Shown here in pieces: positions 1-8,532 of a DNA stretch of 39,968 nucleotides. The position numbers were made by a program, and so were the translations under genes. Under the pieces are notes generated by a model, which worked only from the letters and a program-made list of their open reading frames with translations, searched no databases and was not told the DNA's origin. The stretch lies in assembly GCA_016929775.1 (NCBI GenBank), contig JAFGIE010000057.1, forward strand, positions 1 through 39,968, read 5' to 3'. This DNA comes from Anaerolineae bacterium. GTDB taxonomy: Bacteria > Chloroflexota > Anaerolineae > JAFGEY01. Each line of letters begins with the position of its first letter. Positions within the stretch are counted from its first letter, which is position 1.

Positions 1-16
1 GATTGTCCACGAAACA

Positions 17-45
17 TTGATCATCGCCCTGTTCTGTGGTAGAAT
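17..45 (+). promoter_or_regulatory. Putative sigma-70-type promoter
   Basis: TTGATC at 17-22 and TAGAAT at 40-45 are separated by 17 nt. The same TAGAAT -10 form recurs at other promoters in this window. It would give a leader of about 180 nt before the ligase gene at 232; nothing else was recognised in that leader. Confidence 0.5.
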
Positions 46-231
46 GGGTTTGCCTGCATCCGCCTTGCGGGGACCCTGGCCGCCTCTACGCGATGACCAA
101 TGCCACCCCACCCACGAACCCGGCTTCCGTCCACACGACAACCGCAGACAGGGCGCTCGATACGCCGCTGCAGGTGAGCCCGATGGGCATGGAACCGCCT
201 TGGCGATCGGACCACGAACAGGAGACGCGCC

Positions 232-2235
232 GTGGAGCGTTGGCGTCAGCGCATCGAGGAGGCTGTGTGGTTGGCGGCGGCAGCGTGCATCCCGCTGATC
301 GTGCAGCCCTACGGGTGCAGCGCTTTCGAACTGCCCAAGGCGGCACTGCTGCGTGCCCTCGTGCTCCTGGCGGCGCCCTTGGCGCTGGCTCGCGCTCTCG
401 AGGGGGGGCGCGCGCGCGTTCGCCACCCCCGTTGGCTGTCCCTCACGATCGCGCCCGCCCTGTTGTTTGGGCTCGCGCAGGCGGCGGCGACCCTTGCCTC
501 GACGGACCCGCGCGCGAGCCTGTGGGGGGCGTTCGAGCGCGCACAAGGGCTGCTCACCTCGCTTGCCTACCTTGGCCTCTATCTGTTCGTCGCGACACGA
601 CTGCACACGCGCGCCCAAGTGGATCGCCTGCTGCGCGCGTTGGCCTGGGGCAGCGCGCCCGTGGTCGCCTATGGGCTCGTGCAGGCCCTCGGCTTGGACC
701 CCCTGGCGTGGCAGACCGACGCGGCGTCGCCGATCGTGTCCACGATCGGGCGCGCCAACTTCCTCGGGTCGTACCTGGTGCTGGTCGCCCCGCTCACGGC
801 GGCGCGCGCGCTGCTCGAGCGGCGCTGGCGCTGGGCGTATGGCCTGCTCTTCGGCCTACAGGTCCTGCTCCTCGGGCTGACGCAGGCGCGCGCGGCGTGG
901 GTCGGCGCGGGCGCGGCAGCGGCGGTCGGCGCGCTGACGTGGGCGTACGCAACGCGCAGCCGCAGGGTCGCCTGGGCGACGGCGGCGGCGGTGGTCCTGG
1001 CGCTCATCCTGTTGGGGCTGCTGAACTGGGCAGATGGGCCGCTGGCGGCGCTTGCCGACCTTCGGGGCCTCGACCGCCTGGCGACACTGGCGCGCACCGA
1101 CGCTGGCTCGACGGCGGCGCGGATCACCATCTGGCGCGCCACACTGCCCCTGATCGCAGAGCGCCCCTGGTTGGGGTACGGTCCAGAGACCATGCGGCCG
1201 GTGTTCGCGCGCGTCTATCCTCCCCAGCTGGTCTACTACCAGGGGCGGCAGGTAGTGGTCGACCGGGCGCACAACCTGTGGCTCGACCTGTGCATGGGTG
1301 GAGGCCTGGCGAGCGCCCTCGCCTACGCTGCGCTCCTGGCGGGCGCAGGGATCCTGATCGGGCAGGGCGCGCGGGGCGCCGGTAAGCTGTGGGCGCGCGC
1401 CACGTGGTCGGCGCTCGCCGCGGCGACAGCCGGGCACCTGCTCGACCTGCAGTTCTCGTTTGACCAGACCGCCAGCGCGACGGTCTCTTGGCTGCTCCTG
1501 GGCGTGATCGCAACCTTGGGCCGCGGGGTCGTGGAGGGCCCGGTGTCGCAGACGACGGGAGCGTCGCGGACGACGGCGACGGCGCAGGCGCCAGCGGCGC
1601 CGCAGATCGCAGCGCCGGAAACGGCGCCTCGGCCGATCGCGCTCCTTCCCTACCTGCTCCCAGCGGCGGCAGTGGTCCTGCTGGTCGCCCAGATCTGCGC
1701 GCGCCCCCTGCTGGCGGACGCAGCCTGCGGGCGCGGGCTGGCGCGTGGGGACGTAGCGGCAGGCGCACGCGCAGTGCGCCTGTGGCCCTGGGAGCCGGTG
1801 TACCGCCTTCGCCTGGCGCAGCTCCACCTCCAGGCGGGAGACGTGCGTGCCGCCGAGGAGCAGTTGGGTGCAGCCTTGGCGCTCGCCCCGGACGATCCAA
1901 GCCTGTGGGCGGTCATGGGCGATCTCTACATGGCGTGGGGAGAAACCGCGCCTGAGCACACCACGTGGGCGGAGGCAGCATACCGGCGCGCGACCGAGCT
2001 GGCGCCGAACGTGGCGGCGTACCACGTCGGGCTGGGCATCTCTCTAGCCCGAGGGGGACGCGTCAGCCAGGGCGTGAGGGAACTGGAGCGAGCGGTGAGC
2101 CTAGACGCGACGGACTGGATCGCCTACAGGTACCTGGCAGACCTGTATGGCGCCCTGGGACGCGACAAGGATGCGGCGCGGGCTGCGCAGGAGGCAGCGC
2201 GTTGGGAAAGCGAACACGTGGCGAGCGACCCGTGA
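232..2235 (+). CDS. O-antigen ligase-like polytopic membrane protein with C-terminal TPRs
   Basis: A 667-aa protein starting at GTG 232 behind an AGGAGA ribosome-binding site. The first ~430 residues are a series of hydrophobic helices. A large extracytoplasmic loop near residues 290-350 contains WLGYGPETMRPVF and DRAHNLWLD, typical of the Wzy_C/O-antigen ligase family, which transfers glycan chains or polymerises repeat units at the membrane surface. After a low-complexity Ala/Thr linker (about 430-470) and another hydrophobic helix, residues ~515-660 form TPR-like repeats (YRLRLAQLHLQAGD, ALALAPDDPSLWAVMGDLY). This ligase-plus-TPR architecture is common in Gram-positive-like and Chloroflexota genomes. 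The acceptor glycan cannot be read from sequence, and no glycosyltransferases lie nearby. A role in cell-surface polysaccharide or glycoprotein assembly is inferred. Confidence 0.85.
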   Translation: MERWRQRIEEAVWLAAAACIPLIVQPYGCSAFELPKAALLRALVLLAAPLALARALEGGRARVRHPRWLSLTIAPALLFGLAQAAATLASTDPRASLWGAFERAQGLLTSLAYLGLYLFVATRLHTRAQVDRLLRALAWGSAPVVAYGLVQALGLDPLAWQTDAASPIVSTIGRANFLGSYLVLVAPLTAARALLERRWRWAYGLLFGLQVLLLGLTQARAAWVGAGAAAAVGALTWAYATRSRRVAWATAAAVVLALILLGLLNWADGPLAALADLRGLDRLATLARTDAGSTAARITIWRATLPLIAERPWLGYGPETMRPVFARVYPPQLVYYQGRQVVVDRAHNLWLDLCMGGGLASALAYAALLAGAGILIGQGARGAGKLWARATWSALAAATAGHLLDLQFSFDQTASATVSWLLLGVIATLGRGVVEGPVSQTTGASRTTATAQAPAAPQIAAPETAPRPIALLPYLLPAAAVVLLVAQICARPLLADAACGRGLARGDVAAGARAVRLWPWEPVYRLRLAQLHLQAGDVRAAEEQLGAALALAPDDPSLWAVMGDLYMAWGETAPEHTTWAEAAYRRATELAPNVAAYHVGLGISLARGGRVSQGVRELERAVSLDATDWIAYRYLADLYGALGRDKDAARAAQEAARWESEHVASDP

Positions 2236-2308
2236 GTCGCGCGCTGTGACGACCGAGCACGGCGCGCGAGTGGATGCAACACGAGGCACGAGATGAGGAG
2301 GGTATGAA

Positions 2309-3529
2309 ATGAAGACGTGGACCAAGTGGTTGGCTTGTGCGGGCGCTGCGCTGAGCGCGCTCCTTCTGGCGTGGGCCGTTCACACCGCTGCGGCCCAGGG
2401 GCCCGAGGTAGGCCCGGCAGGCGGCGCCCCACCCCTGCTGAGAAGCCGGATCAGCTACCAGGGGGTGCTCGAGGAGAGTGGGAGCGCGGTCACGGGCGCG
2501 CGTGACATGGTGTTCCGGCTCCACCAAGACAGCGGCTGCAGCGCCCCGATCGCCGAGATCCCGATCGCCGGAGTCGAGGTGCGCGATGGACGGTTCAGCG
2601 TCGCGCTTGACGTGCCGCACACCATCTTTGACGGGCGGGGACTGTGGCTGCAAGTGGACGTGGGCGGGGTGGCGATCGGCTGCCAGGAGGTCCTCGCGGC
2701 GCCCTATGCGCTCAGCCTGCGCCCGGGAGCTGTGATCCAAGGCGCCACCTACCCCGCGGCGCTGAACGTGGTCAACGAGCACAGCGATGGCTGGGCTCTC
2801 TCTGCCCAGGGCAAGTCAATCGGCGCGTACGTGTATGCCGCCGACGTCTCCGGTCCGGTGTATGGCCTGTATGGCCAGGCGAGTCCGACGACCGGCACGG
2901 CGTACGGCGTGTACGCCGAGGCGAGTCCGACCGGCAACGGCTCGATCACCAGCGGCGTCTACGGGCGGAGCTACTCGAACGACGGGTACGGCGTGGCTGG
3001 ACACAATTACCATCGCGGCGTAGGCGTCGGGGCGTGGAGCTGGGACGGCAACCTGATCGAGGCCTATGACGGCGACTACCCGTCCGGCGAGCTGCGCTTC
3101 TACATCACGCAGGCGGGAGACGTCGTCGCCGACGGAAATATCATCACCCTCTCCTCCGTGGAGGGCGAGTCCGCGGCGCGCGCCCTCTCGGCGGTACAGA
3201 GCCCGGAGGCGTGGATCGAGGACTTTGGCTCCGCCGCCCTGAGTGACGGACGCGCGTGGGTCAAGATCGAGCCGCTCTACGCCCAGACGGTCAACCTGGA
3301 GGCAGCGTACCACGTCTTCCTGACCCCGCTGGGCGACTGCAAGGGACTCTATGTCGCCACAAAGGCGGCAGATGGGTTCGAGGTGCGCGAGCTGGGCGGC
3401 GGCGCGTCGGACATCTCCTTCGACTACCACGTCGTAGCCAAGCGCTGGGGCTACGAAGACGTGCGCCTGCAAGAGGTCGTCCTGCCCGAGCCGATCGCGA
3501 CGGAAGGCAGCCGGGAGGAGGGACCATGA
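2309..3529 (+). CDS. Secreted surface protein with glycine/tyrosine-rich repeats
   Basis: A 406-aa protein starting at ATG 2309 behind GGAGGGT. Residues 1-29 form a Sec signal peptide (positive start, hydrophobic core, cleavage near TAAAQG). Residues ~45-145 resemble the domain found ahead of tail-fibre-like repeats in many environmental bacteria (ISYQGVLEESGSAVTGARDMVFRLH, then LAAPYALSLRPGAVIQG). Residues ~175-240 carry degenerate repeats such as GPVYGLYGQASP, TAYGVYAEASP and SGVYGRSYSNDGYGVAG. The C-terminal ~130 residues are a separate beta-rich segment (DFGSAALSDGRAWVKIEPLYAQTVN). No catalytic motif is seen, and surface or extracellular structure is inferred. Its stop overlaps the next start (ATGA), so the two secreted proteins are probably made together. 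Confidence 0.7.
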   Translation: MKTWTKWLACAGAALSALLLAWAVHTAAAQGPEVGPAGGAPPLLRSRISYQGVLEESGSAVTGARDMVFRLHQDSGCSAPIAEIPIAGVEVRDGRFSVALDVPHTIFDGRGLWLQVDVGGVAIGCQEVLAAPYALSLRPGAVIQGATYPAALNVVNEHSDGWALSAQGKSIGAYVYAADVSGPVYGLYGQASPTTGTAYGVYAEASPTGNGSITSGVYGRSYSNDGYGVAGHNYHRGVGVGAWSWDGNLIEAYDGDYPSGELRFYITQAGDVVADGNIITLSSVEGESAARALSAVQSPEAWIEDFGSAALSDGRAWVKIEPLYAQTVNLEAAYHVFLTPLGDCKGLYVATKAADGFEVRELGGGASDISFDYHVVAKRWGYEDVRLQEVVLPEPIATEGSREEGP

Positions 3530-3804
3530 GCGGGTTCCGCACACGCCGGGCGCTCCTCCTCGGCGCCGTCCTGTCGCTGGTCGCCGTCAGCGTGACCAGT
3601 GCGGTCGGGGCGCCGGCGATCGATTGGTACGTGATCGGCAGCGGAGGTGGGCGGAGCGAGGCGGACGGGTACGTGCTGAGCGGCACGATCGGCCAAGCGG
3701 TGGCGGGGACGGCAAGCGCCGAGCCCTACACGCTGTGCGCCGGGTTCGAGTGCGGGACGGGCGGGATCAGCCGGGTCTACCTGCCGCTCGTGCGAAGGCA
3801 GTGA
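3526..3804 (+). CDS. Small secreted protein with VYLPLV C-terminal tail
   Basis: A 92-aa protein whose ATG at 3526 overlaps the stop of the preceding gene (ATGA) and follows GGGAGGAGGG. An N-terminal signal peptide (MSGFRTRRALLLGAVLSLVAVSVTSAVGAP) precedes IDWYVIGSGGGRSEADGYVLSGTIGQAVAGTASAEPYTLCAGFECG, a short motif seen in many Chloroflexota secreted proteins. The protein ends in VYLPLVRRQ. A terminal YLPLV is a recurrent ending of extracellular Chloroflexota proteins, possibly a sorting or processing tag; that role is inferred. There are two cysteines (CAGFEC). Because of the coupling, it may be a partner or processing companion of the 406-aa surface protein. Confidence 0.7.
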   Translation: MSGFRTRRALLLGAVLSLVAVSVTSAVGAPAIDWYVIGSGGGRSEADGYVLSGTIGQAVAGTASAEPYTLCAGFECGTGGISRVYLPLVRRQ

Positions 3805-3894
3805 CCGCACCGGGCAGACCGTTCCCCCCCGAGCGCCGGTCCGCGGATAAGGGCATGCGGCTGCCGCCAGCCCATCTCAGATGACGCCGCACTT

Positions 3895-3921
3895 GGGATG
3901 CGCCGCTGGGCGGCGCATCCC
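3895..3921. terminator. Perfect 12-bp hairpin, possible terminator
   Basis: GGGATGCGCCGC (3895-3906), a TGG loop, and GCGGCGCATCCC (3910-3921) form a perfect stem. There is no T-run, so this is either a factor-assisted terminator or a REP-like palindrome. The rest of 3805-4029 shows nothing recognisable. Confidence 0.5.
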
Positions 3922-4029
3922 ACCCCCAGGTTCGGCCCAGGAAGGTCGGGCTGGGCTCGCCTGGCGCCGTGCCAAGGCCATTCCGGCACGGATGCCCTGG
4001 ATCCATGGTGAGACAGGACGGTACACGTC

Positions 4030-4503
4030 GTGGATGAACTGACGCTGCGCCCGGCTACACGAGCGGATGGCGCCTTCCTGTTCGATCTCCTCAAGGCGGC
4101 GCTGGGCCCGTACGTGGCACAGACCTGGGGCTGGGACGAGGGTTGGCAGCGCACCTACTTTTGGTCGCGCTTTGCGCCCGAGACCGCCCAGGTCGTGGTC
4201 CTCGGTGGACGCGACGTCGGCGTCCTTGCCGTCGAGGAGGACGAAAACGTCGTCACGCTGAGCCAGATCTACCTCCTCCCTGAGGTGCAGGGACAAGGGA
4301 TCGGGACTGCCCTGATCCGCACGGTCCTCGAACGGGCCTTCGTGCGAGCCCTACCCGTGCGGCTGCGCGTCCTCCGCGTCAACCCCGCCCGGCGCCTGTA
4401 CGAGCGGCTCGGCTTTGGCGTGATCGACGAGACAGAGACGCACTGTGTCATGCAAGCCACGCCCCCCGCGCTGTCGGCTTTTGCACATCACCCAAATCGA
4501 TGA
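4030..4503 (+). CDS. GNAT family N-acetyltransferase
   Basis: A 157-aa protein starting at GTG 4030. It has the GNAT fold signature: LTLRPATRADGAFLFDLLKAAL at the N-terminus, the beta4 strand VTLSQIYLLPEVQGQGIGTALIRTVLERA with the acetyl-CoA pyrophosphate-binding Q-G-Q-G-I-G loop near residues 91-97, and the family end LRVLRVNPARRLYERLGFGVIDETETHCVM. The WGWDEGWQRTYF segment is common in a subgroup of small uncharacterised GNATs. The substrate is unknown. It stands alone on the plus strand, between the hairpin at 3895 and the promoter at 4481. Confidence 0.85.
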   Translation: MDELTLRPATRADGAFLFDLLKAALGPYVAQTWGWDEGWQRTYFWSRFAPETAQVVVLGGRDVGVLAVEEDENVVTLSQIYLLPEVQGQGIGTALIRTVLERAFVRALPVRLRVLRVNPARRLYERLGFGVIDETETHCVMQATPPALSAFAHHPNR

Positions 4504-4509
4504 TATAAT
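4481..4509 (+). promoter_or_regulatory. Strong sigma-70-type promoter for the phosphatase gene
   Basis: TTGCAC (4481-4486), a 17-nt spacer and a perfect TATAAT (4504-4509). It overlaps the last codons of the upstream acetyltransferase. The transcript would start near 4516 with a leader of about 73 nt containing a small GAGGCG/CGCCTC stem (4527-4548). Confidence 0.75.
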
Positions 4510-4588
4510 TCCATAAAGGGACGCATGAGGCGGTACCACACGCGCCTCTGTGCAAACGAGAGGGCGTGCGTGCCACTGGAGGGAAGCA

Positions 4589-5455
4589 TTGCGGATCGAC
4601 TCGATCGCCGGCTTGCTGCTCCACGTCAGGGCGGGCGCCGAGATCGCGTTTCAGGCACAGCGCGAGATGCGCTTTGACGAGCGCATGCGCAAGCGCGATG
4701 GATCCGTGCTCACCGCTGCGGATCGCGCCGTGGAGCGCTACCTCTGCGAGCAGATCGCGCGCGCCTACCCGGGGACAAACATCCTCGGCGAGGAGACCAT
4801 CTGGTCGTATGACGCCGAACGGCCCTACACCTTTGCGATCGACCCGATCGACGGCACCGACGTCTACAGCCAGGGCATGCACGGCTGGTGCGTCTCGGTG
4901 GGGCTGCTCGACCAGGCGCTCCAGCCCGTGGCGGGGATCATTGTCGCGCCCCGCCTGGACCTGAGCCTGCTGGCGGACGTGGGGCAGCCGGCGACGCTGA
5001 ACGGGCAGCCGGTGGGGGGGGATTCTCTCCCCGCCCCGCAGGGCGTCTCGGAGGGCGATCTGCCCGACCACACGACCAACATCATGGCCTATTCGCGGGT
5101 GCACCACCAGGTGGACCTGGCGCGCTACCCGGGCAAGGTGCGCAGTATCGGCAGCGCAGCCCTGCACATCTGCTTCACATTGATCTACCCCGGCGTCTAC
5201 GGTGCGGTCGAGGGACGGGGCGCCCATGTGTGGGACATCGCCGGCGCGCACGCGGTGCTCCGCTCGCACGGCTATGCGTTCGAGTACCTGGGCGGCGGCA
5301 AAGTGACCTATGCCGAGATGGTGACCGGCAGCCCGGTCGGGCAAACCACGCTCGCTGGGCCCAAGGCGCACGTCGCCGCGCTGCGCGCGATCCTGGCGCC
5401 GGGGGCGGGCGTCACGACAGAAGGAAAATCGCATGGACCTTCCGCTGGACGGTGA
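4589..5455 (+). CDS. Inositol monophosphatase family phosphatase
   Basis: A 288-aa protein if started at TTG 4589, chosen because GGAGG lies 6 nt upstream; an ATG at 4550 lacks a ribosome-binding site. The Mg-dependent phosphatase signatures are present: GEET near residues 67-70, DPIDGT at about 85-90, and WDIAGAHAVLRSHG near residue 215. These bind the two or three metals and the substrate phosphate in the IMPase/FBPase/CysQ superfamily. The likely substrate is a sugar, inositol or nucleotide phosphate (inositol-1-phosphate, fructose-1,6-bisphosphate or PAP); sequence alone does not decide. Its 3-prime end overlaps the next gene by 23 bp, so the two are cotranscribed from the promoter at 4481. 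Confidence 0.88.
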   Translation: MRIDSIAGLLLHVRAGAEIAFQAQREMRFDERMRKRDGSVLTAADRAVERYLCEQIARAYPGTNILGEETIWSYDAERPYTFAIDPIDGTDVYSQGMHGWCVSVGLLDQALQPVAGIIVAPRLDLSLLADVGQPATLNGQPVGGDSLPAPQGVSEGDLPDHTTNIMAYSRVHHQVDLARYPGKVRSIGSAALHICFTLIYPGVYGAVEGRGAHVWDIAGAHAVLRSHGYAFEYLGGGKVTYAEMVTGSPVGQTTLAGPKAHVAALRAILAPGAGVTTEGKSHGPSAGR

Positions 5456-6473
5456 GTTCACGTTTCGGCCCGCCACGCTGGACGATGTAGAGGGCGCAGT
5501 CGCCCTGGTCAACGCCTGCTCGTTCGAGCTGATCGGGCGACCCGAGTACAACCCCGAGCAGTTCCGCAACGACTGGCAGTCCCCGTCCATGCATCTCGAG
5601 ACCGATCTCCGCGTCTTCCTGAACCGCGACGGGGAGATGGTCGGCTATGCCGGCGTGTGGGATATGGAGCCGCACGTCCAGATCTTTGGCTGGGCAAACG
5701 TCCACCCGCAGTGGCTGGGACGGGGCATCGGCGCCTACCTCGAACGTTGGCTCGAAAACCGCGCGCGCCAGGCGGTGCCCAAGGCGCCGGCAGGCGCACG
5801 CGTGATCCTGGAGCAGCGCAGGCTGACTGTCGACGCCCCCGCGCTGCGCTTCCTGGATGCGCATGGCTACCGGGTCACGCGCTACTTTTCGCGCATGCGG
5901 ATCGACATGTGCGAACCGCCGCCCGCAGCCCGGTTCCCGCGGGGGATCGTCGCGACTACGTGCGCAGACTTGGGTCCATCGCCGGATGGCTGGCTGCGCG
6001 ACCTCGTCCTCGCCGATCAGGACATCTTTCGCGACCACTGGGGCTACGTCGAGCACTCGGTGGAGGACGAGATCGCCGACTGGCGGCACTGGATCGAGCA
6101 CGCCGAGGCATACGACCCTTCGCTCTGGTTCCTGGCAGTCGAAGACGGGACGGGTGGGAACGCCGGCGAGATCGCCGGGCTTGCAGTGTGCGACCCCAAG
6201 ACCGCCGAGGACCCAGACATGGCCTACGTCGCATCCTTTGGCGTGCGCCGCAGGTGGCGGCGCCAAGGCGTCGGGCTGGCGCTGCTGCACCACGCCTTTG
6301 GCGTCCTGTGGGCGCGCGGCACCCGCAAGGTGGCGCTCGACGTAGATGCGGACAGCCTCACCGGCGCCACGCGCCTCTACGAGCGCGCAGGCATGCGCGT
6401 CGAGCGGCAGTCGGTGAGTTATGAAAAGGAACTGCGCCCGGGAGACGACCTGACGACACAGCGTCTGGACTGA
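5433..6473 (+). CDS. Protein with two GNAT acetyltransferase domains
   Basis: A 346-aa protein starting at ATG 5433 behind AAGGAA and overlapping the phosphatase gene. Two GNAT modules lie in tandem. The first covers about residues 1-160 (FTFRPATLDDVEGAVALVNACS; VHPQWLGRGIGAYLERWLENRA). The second covers about 165-340 (DMAYVASFGVRRRWRRQGVGLALLHHAFGVLWARGTRKVALDVDADSLTGATRLYERAGMRV). The second has the better acetyl-CoA loop (R-R-Q-G-V-G). The tandem layout resembles mycothiol-synthase-type enzymes in overall plan, but no specific substrate can be assigned. It probably shares a transcript with the IMPase-like gene. Confidence 0.85.
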   Translation: MDLPLDGEFTFRPATLDDVEGAVALVNACSFELIGRPEYNPEQFRNDWQSPSMHLETDLRVFLNRDGEMVGYAGVWDMEPHVQIFGWANVHPQWLGRGIGAYLERWLENRARQAVPKAPAGARVILEQRRLTVDAPALRFLDAHGYRVTRYFSRMRIDMCEPPPAARFPRGIVATTCADLGPSPDGWLRDLVLADQDIFRDHWGYVEHSVEDEIADWRHWIEHAEAYDPSLWFLAVEDGTGGNAGEIAGLAVCDPKTAEDPDMAYVASFGVRRRWRRQGVGLALLHHAFGVLWARGTRKVALDVDADSLTGATRLYERAGMRVERQSVSYEKELRPGDDLTTQRLD

Positions 6474-6500
6474 GATCGGCGGGGGGGAGGAGAGGACCGA

Positions 6501-7346
6501 ATGCTCCACTGGTTGATCGCGCTGCCGCTGATCGCGCTGTTGATCGAGCGCCTGATCGAGTGCCTGGATGCGCTGGTCACGCTGAACCTCTTTCACTGGT
6601 GGCGATCGGCGCCGCCGCCGCCGCCCCGCACCTTCCTGCAGCGCCCGTCCCGCAGGTCGTGGCGCAAAGGACAGCCCGCGCCTGCGCCGGCGCACCTCGA
6701 CGCGGACGGCGCGCGGGTCGTACACCACATCGGCGGTGACCAGCTCGAGTTCCCGGTCAACGCCTACCAGGAGGCGGTGCTCTATTACGAGAAGGAGAAA
6801 GCGCTCTATCGCAACCAGCTCAAGCACTACCTGAGCAGGCACGGTCACTTTCTGCCGCGACAGGCCGATGCCACCGGGGAGCTGTGGATCCAGGCGTCTG
6901 GATGGCATCGCCAGCTCGAGTTCTGGTTGGCGCGGCGCGAACGGGTCCCCGATGTGGGCAAGGAGGCCCAGTTCGCCCGCCTGGCGCGAGATATCAGCGT
7001 CGACACGATGATCAACGACCGGACGCGGATCCACACCTTGGAAAAGCTGACCGACTATGTCTTCTTGCGCGACCGCCACACGTACGCGGCGTTCACGTTC
7101 CTCAAGCGGCAGGTCTACCTGATCCTCGGGATCGCACTGGGCATCCTGGTCGCCGAACTGCTCGGGCGCCAGAACCTGCTGCCCGCCGACCCGACGTGGA
7201 GCCCGACCAGCGCCGTGGTCTCGACCTACGCCAGCCCGGCGGCGCACGCGCTGCGCATCGCGATCGGCGCACTGGCGGGCGCCCTCAGCCAGCCGGTGCA
7301 CGGCGTGGTCAACTGGGCTGCCTCCCTCGGTCGCCGCCAAGCATAG
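6501..7346 (+). CDS. Membrane protein of unknown function
   Basis: A 281-aa protein starting at ATG 6501 behind GGAGGAG. A hydrophobic N-terminal helix (residues 2-28) is followed by a proline-rich stretch (SAPPPPPRTF). A soluble middle of about 150 residues is rich in aromatic and charged residues (NAYQEAVLYYEKEKALYRNQLKHYLSRHGHFLPRQ). Two further hydrophobic segments lie near 205-225 (VYLILGIALGILVAELLG) and 248-272. No family was recognised. It is the last plus-strand gene before the phage-like operon, and only 28 bp separate its stop from the end of the convergent phage gene. Whether it belongs to the host or to the element is not clear; its orientation suggests host. Confidence 0.6.
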   Translation: MLHWLIALPLIALLIERLIECLDALVTLNLFHWWRSAPPPPPRTFLQRPSRRSWRKGQPAPAPAHLDADGARVVHHIGGDQLEFPVNAYQEAVLYYEKEKALYRNQLKHYLSRHGHFLPRQADATGELWIQASGWHRQLEFWLARRERVPDVGKEAQFARLARDISVDTMINDRTRIHTLEKLTDYVFLRDRHTYAAFTFLKRQVYLILGIALGILVAELLGRQNLLPADPTWSPTSAVVSTYASPAAHALRIAIGALAGALSQPVHGVVNWAASLGRRQA

Positions 7347-7374
7347 CCCGCCTCGCGGAGACGCTTGCGCGCGC

Positions 7375-7704
7375 TCAGGACGCACTGCTGCCGGTCTTGC
7401 CGAGCGTGATCCGGTACCCGGCGATCGCGCGCGCGGCGTTCCGCGCATCCAGGGACGCCGAGGTACGGACTCCCCACAGCGCCTGGGTCAAATCCTGCAC
7501 CCGCTCATCCTCGAGAAAGGCGCACGCTTCTTGCCGGAGCCCCGGGCTGCGCGCGCGCCGGTCGGCGACCGCCTGCAGCACGACGGCAAGGATCAGGCGT
7601 GCCTCTGGCGTGTCCGCCGGCAGGCGAACGGGGATCTCGAGCCCGTCCTCCACGACTGCGCGCCAGTCGATGCTGTGCGCGCAGGCCAAGTCCGGGGCAC
7701 TCAC
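7375..7704 (-). CDS. Hypothetical protein, last gene of the phage-like operon
   Basis: A 109-aa protein whose GTG start overlaps the upstream stop (GTGA), so it is translationally coupled. The sequence is helical and rich in Ala and Arg (MSAPDLACAHSIDWRAVVEDGLEIPVRLPADTPEARLILAVVLQAVADRRARS). No motif was recognised. Its position at the 3-prime end of the packaging operon may mean an accessory or assembly role, which is a guess from location only. Just 28 bp separate it from the convergent membrane-protein gene, and no clear terminator or attachment site is visible there. Confidence 0.5.
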   Translation of the reverse strand: MSAPDLACAHSIDWRAVVEDGLEIPVRLPADTPEARLILAVVLQAVADRRARSPGLRQEACAFLEDERVQDLTQALWGVRTSASLDARNAARAIAGYRITLGKTGSSAS

Positions 7705-8492
7705 CGCATCTCATCCGGGGCCTGCAGCTCTGCCTCGATCTCGAGGACCAAGTCGGCGTCTTTCTTGTCCGCGTACGGTCCCGGCGCCGCCACGGCGATC
7801 TGGGACAGCCTACAGAATCCGGGGAACTGCTGGCACAGACCCGTCAGCAGGCAACGGTCACAGGCATCGTCCACCGTGCGCGCTTCCATCTCCCGCCACC
7901 GACCGGCGATCCCCGGACTGGGTTCGCACGGGACATCGCTTGCTCCCCTGCCCGGGCGCGCGCCGCCGCCGCGCACCCCTGTCGTCCGCCCACGGCGCGG
8001 GATGCGCTGGAAGCCAGGCGCGCTGTTGTGCCCGTCGCGCGTGCGCCAGGCGAGGTCCATGCGCGGGTCGGCGTGTTCGTAGCGCGCGCGGGCTTGGCTG
8101 ACGCGCGCCGGCAGGGCTTGTGCGGGCCCGTCCACCTCGCCCTGCAGGTAGGCTTCGATCGCGAGCAGGGCGGCGCGCAAGTCGAGCATAAAGTCGGGCG
8201 GCACGAGTCGCACATGGGGCAGCGCTCTGCCCTGCTGGTCGGTGGGATAGTCGTGCTCCGAGTCGGGGTAGAGCTCGAGCCGGATCTTGCGCGACCAGGT
8301 GAAGCGGTCGTCGCCGTCGCGCGTGCCGAGGCACGCGGTGACGACGACCTTGGCTGTCCCGGCGGTGATGGAGACGTCGCCGAGCTGGATCATCGAGATG
8401 GCGAGTTCGTCGGCTGCTCGCTCCCGCCGGGTTTCACCCGGCTTGCCGGCGGATGCTCCGCGATGCTGCGCGATGGTTGCGGGTCTGTCCAT
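7701..8492 (-). CDS. Hypothetical phage-operon protein with C-terminal cysteine cluster
   Basis: A 263-aa protein starting at ATG 8492 with GGAGG 4 nt upstream. The N-terminus (about residues 8-30, QHRGASAGKPGETRRERA) is encoded by a repeat-like GC-rich segment. The central part reads like a beta-rich domain (ISMIQLGDVSITAGTAKVVVTACLGTRDGDDRFTWSRKIRLELYP). Residues ~150-190 are Arg/Gly-rich and probably disordered. Near residue 220 lies a compact four-cysteine motif C-x2-C-x5-C-x6-C (CDRCLLTGLCQQFPGFC), which could bind zinc or an iron-sulfur cluster. No family was recognised. It is coupled to the last gene of the operon by a 4-nt overlap. Confidence 0.6.
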   Translation of the reverse strand: MDRPATIAQHRGASAGKPGETRRERAADELAISMIQLGDVSITAGTAKVVVTACLGTRDGDDRFTWSRKIRLELYPDSEHDYPTDQQGRALPHVRLVPPDFMLDLRAALLAIEAYLQGEVDGPAQALPARVSQARARYEHADPRMDLAWRTRDGHNSAPGFQRIPRRGRTTGVRGGGARPGRGASDVPCEPSPGIAGRWREMEARTVDDACDRCLLTGLCQQFPGFCRLSQIAVAAPGPYADKKDADLVLEIEAELQAPDEMR

Positions 8493-8504
8493 TGTGCCTC
8501 CGTG

Positions 8505-8532
8505 TGAGAGCAGGCAGATCTCCAGCCTGCCC
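8505..8532. repeat. REP-like hairpin between phage-operon genes
   Basis: The 40-bp gap contains GCAGGC ... GCCTGC arms around a TGGAGATCT loop (read on the minus strand). The same CAGGCTGG-type palindrome occurs near 27662-27679, so it is an interspersed family rather than a gene-specific site. Confidence 0.45.

Noticed and set aside
7347..7374. Left attachment site of an integrated prophage
   Set aside because: No direct repeat shared with the region 21772-21864 could be found by eye, and no tRNA or integrase is present.
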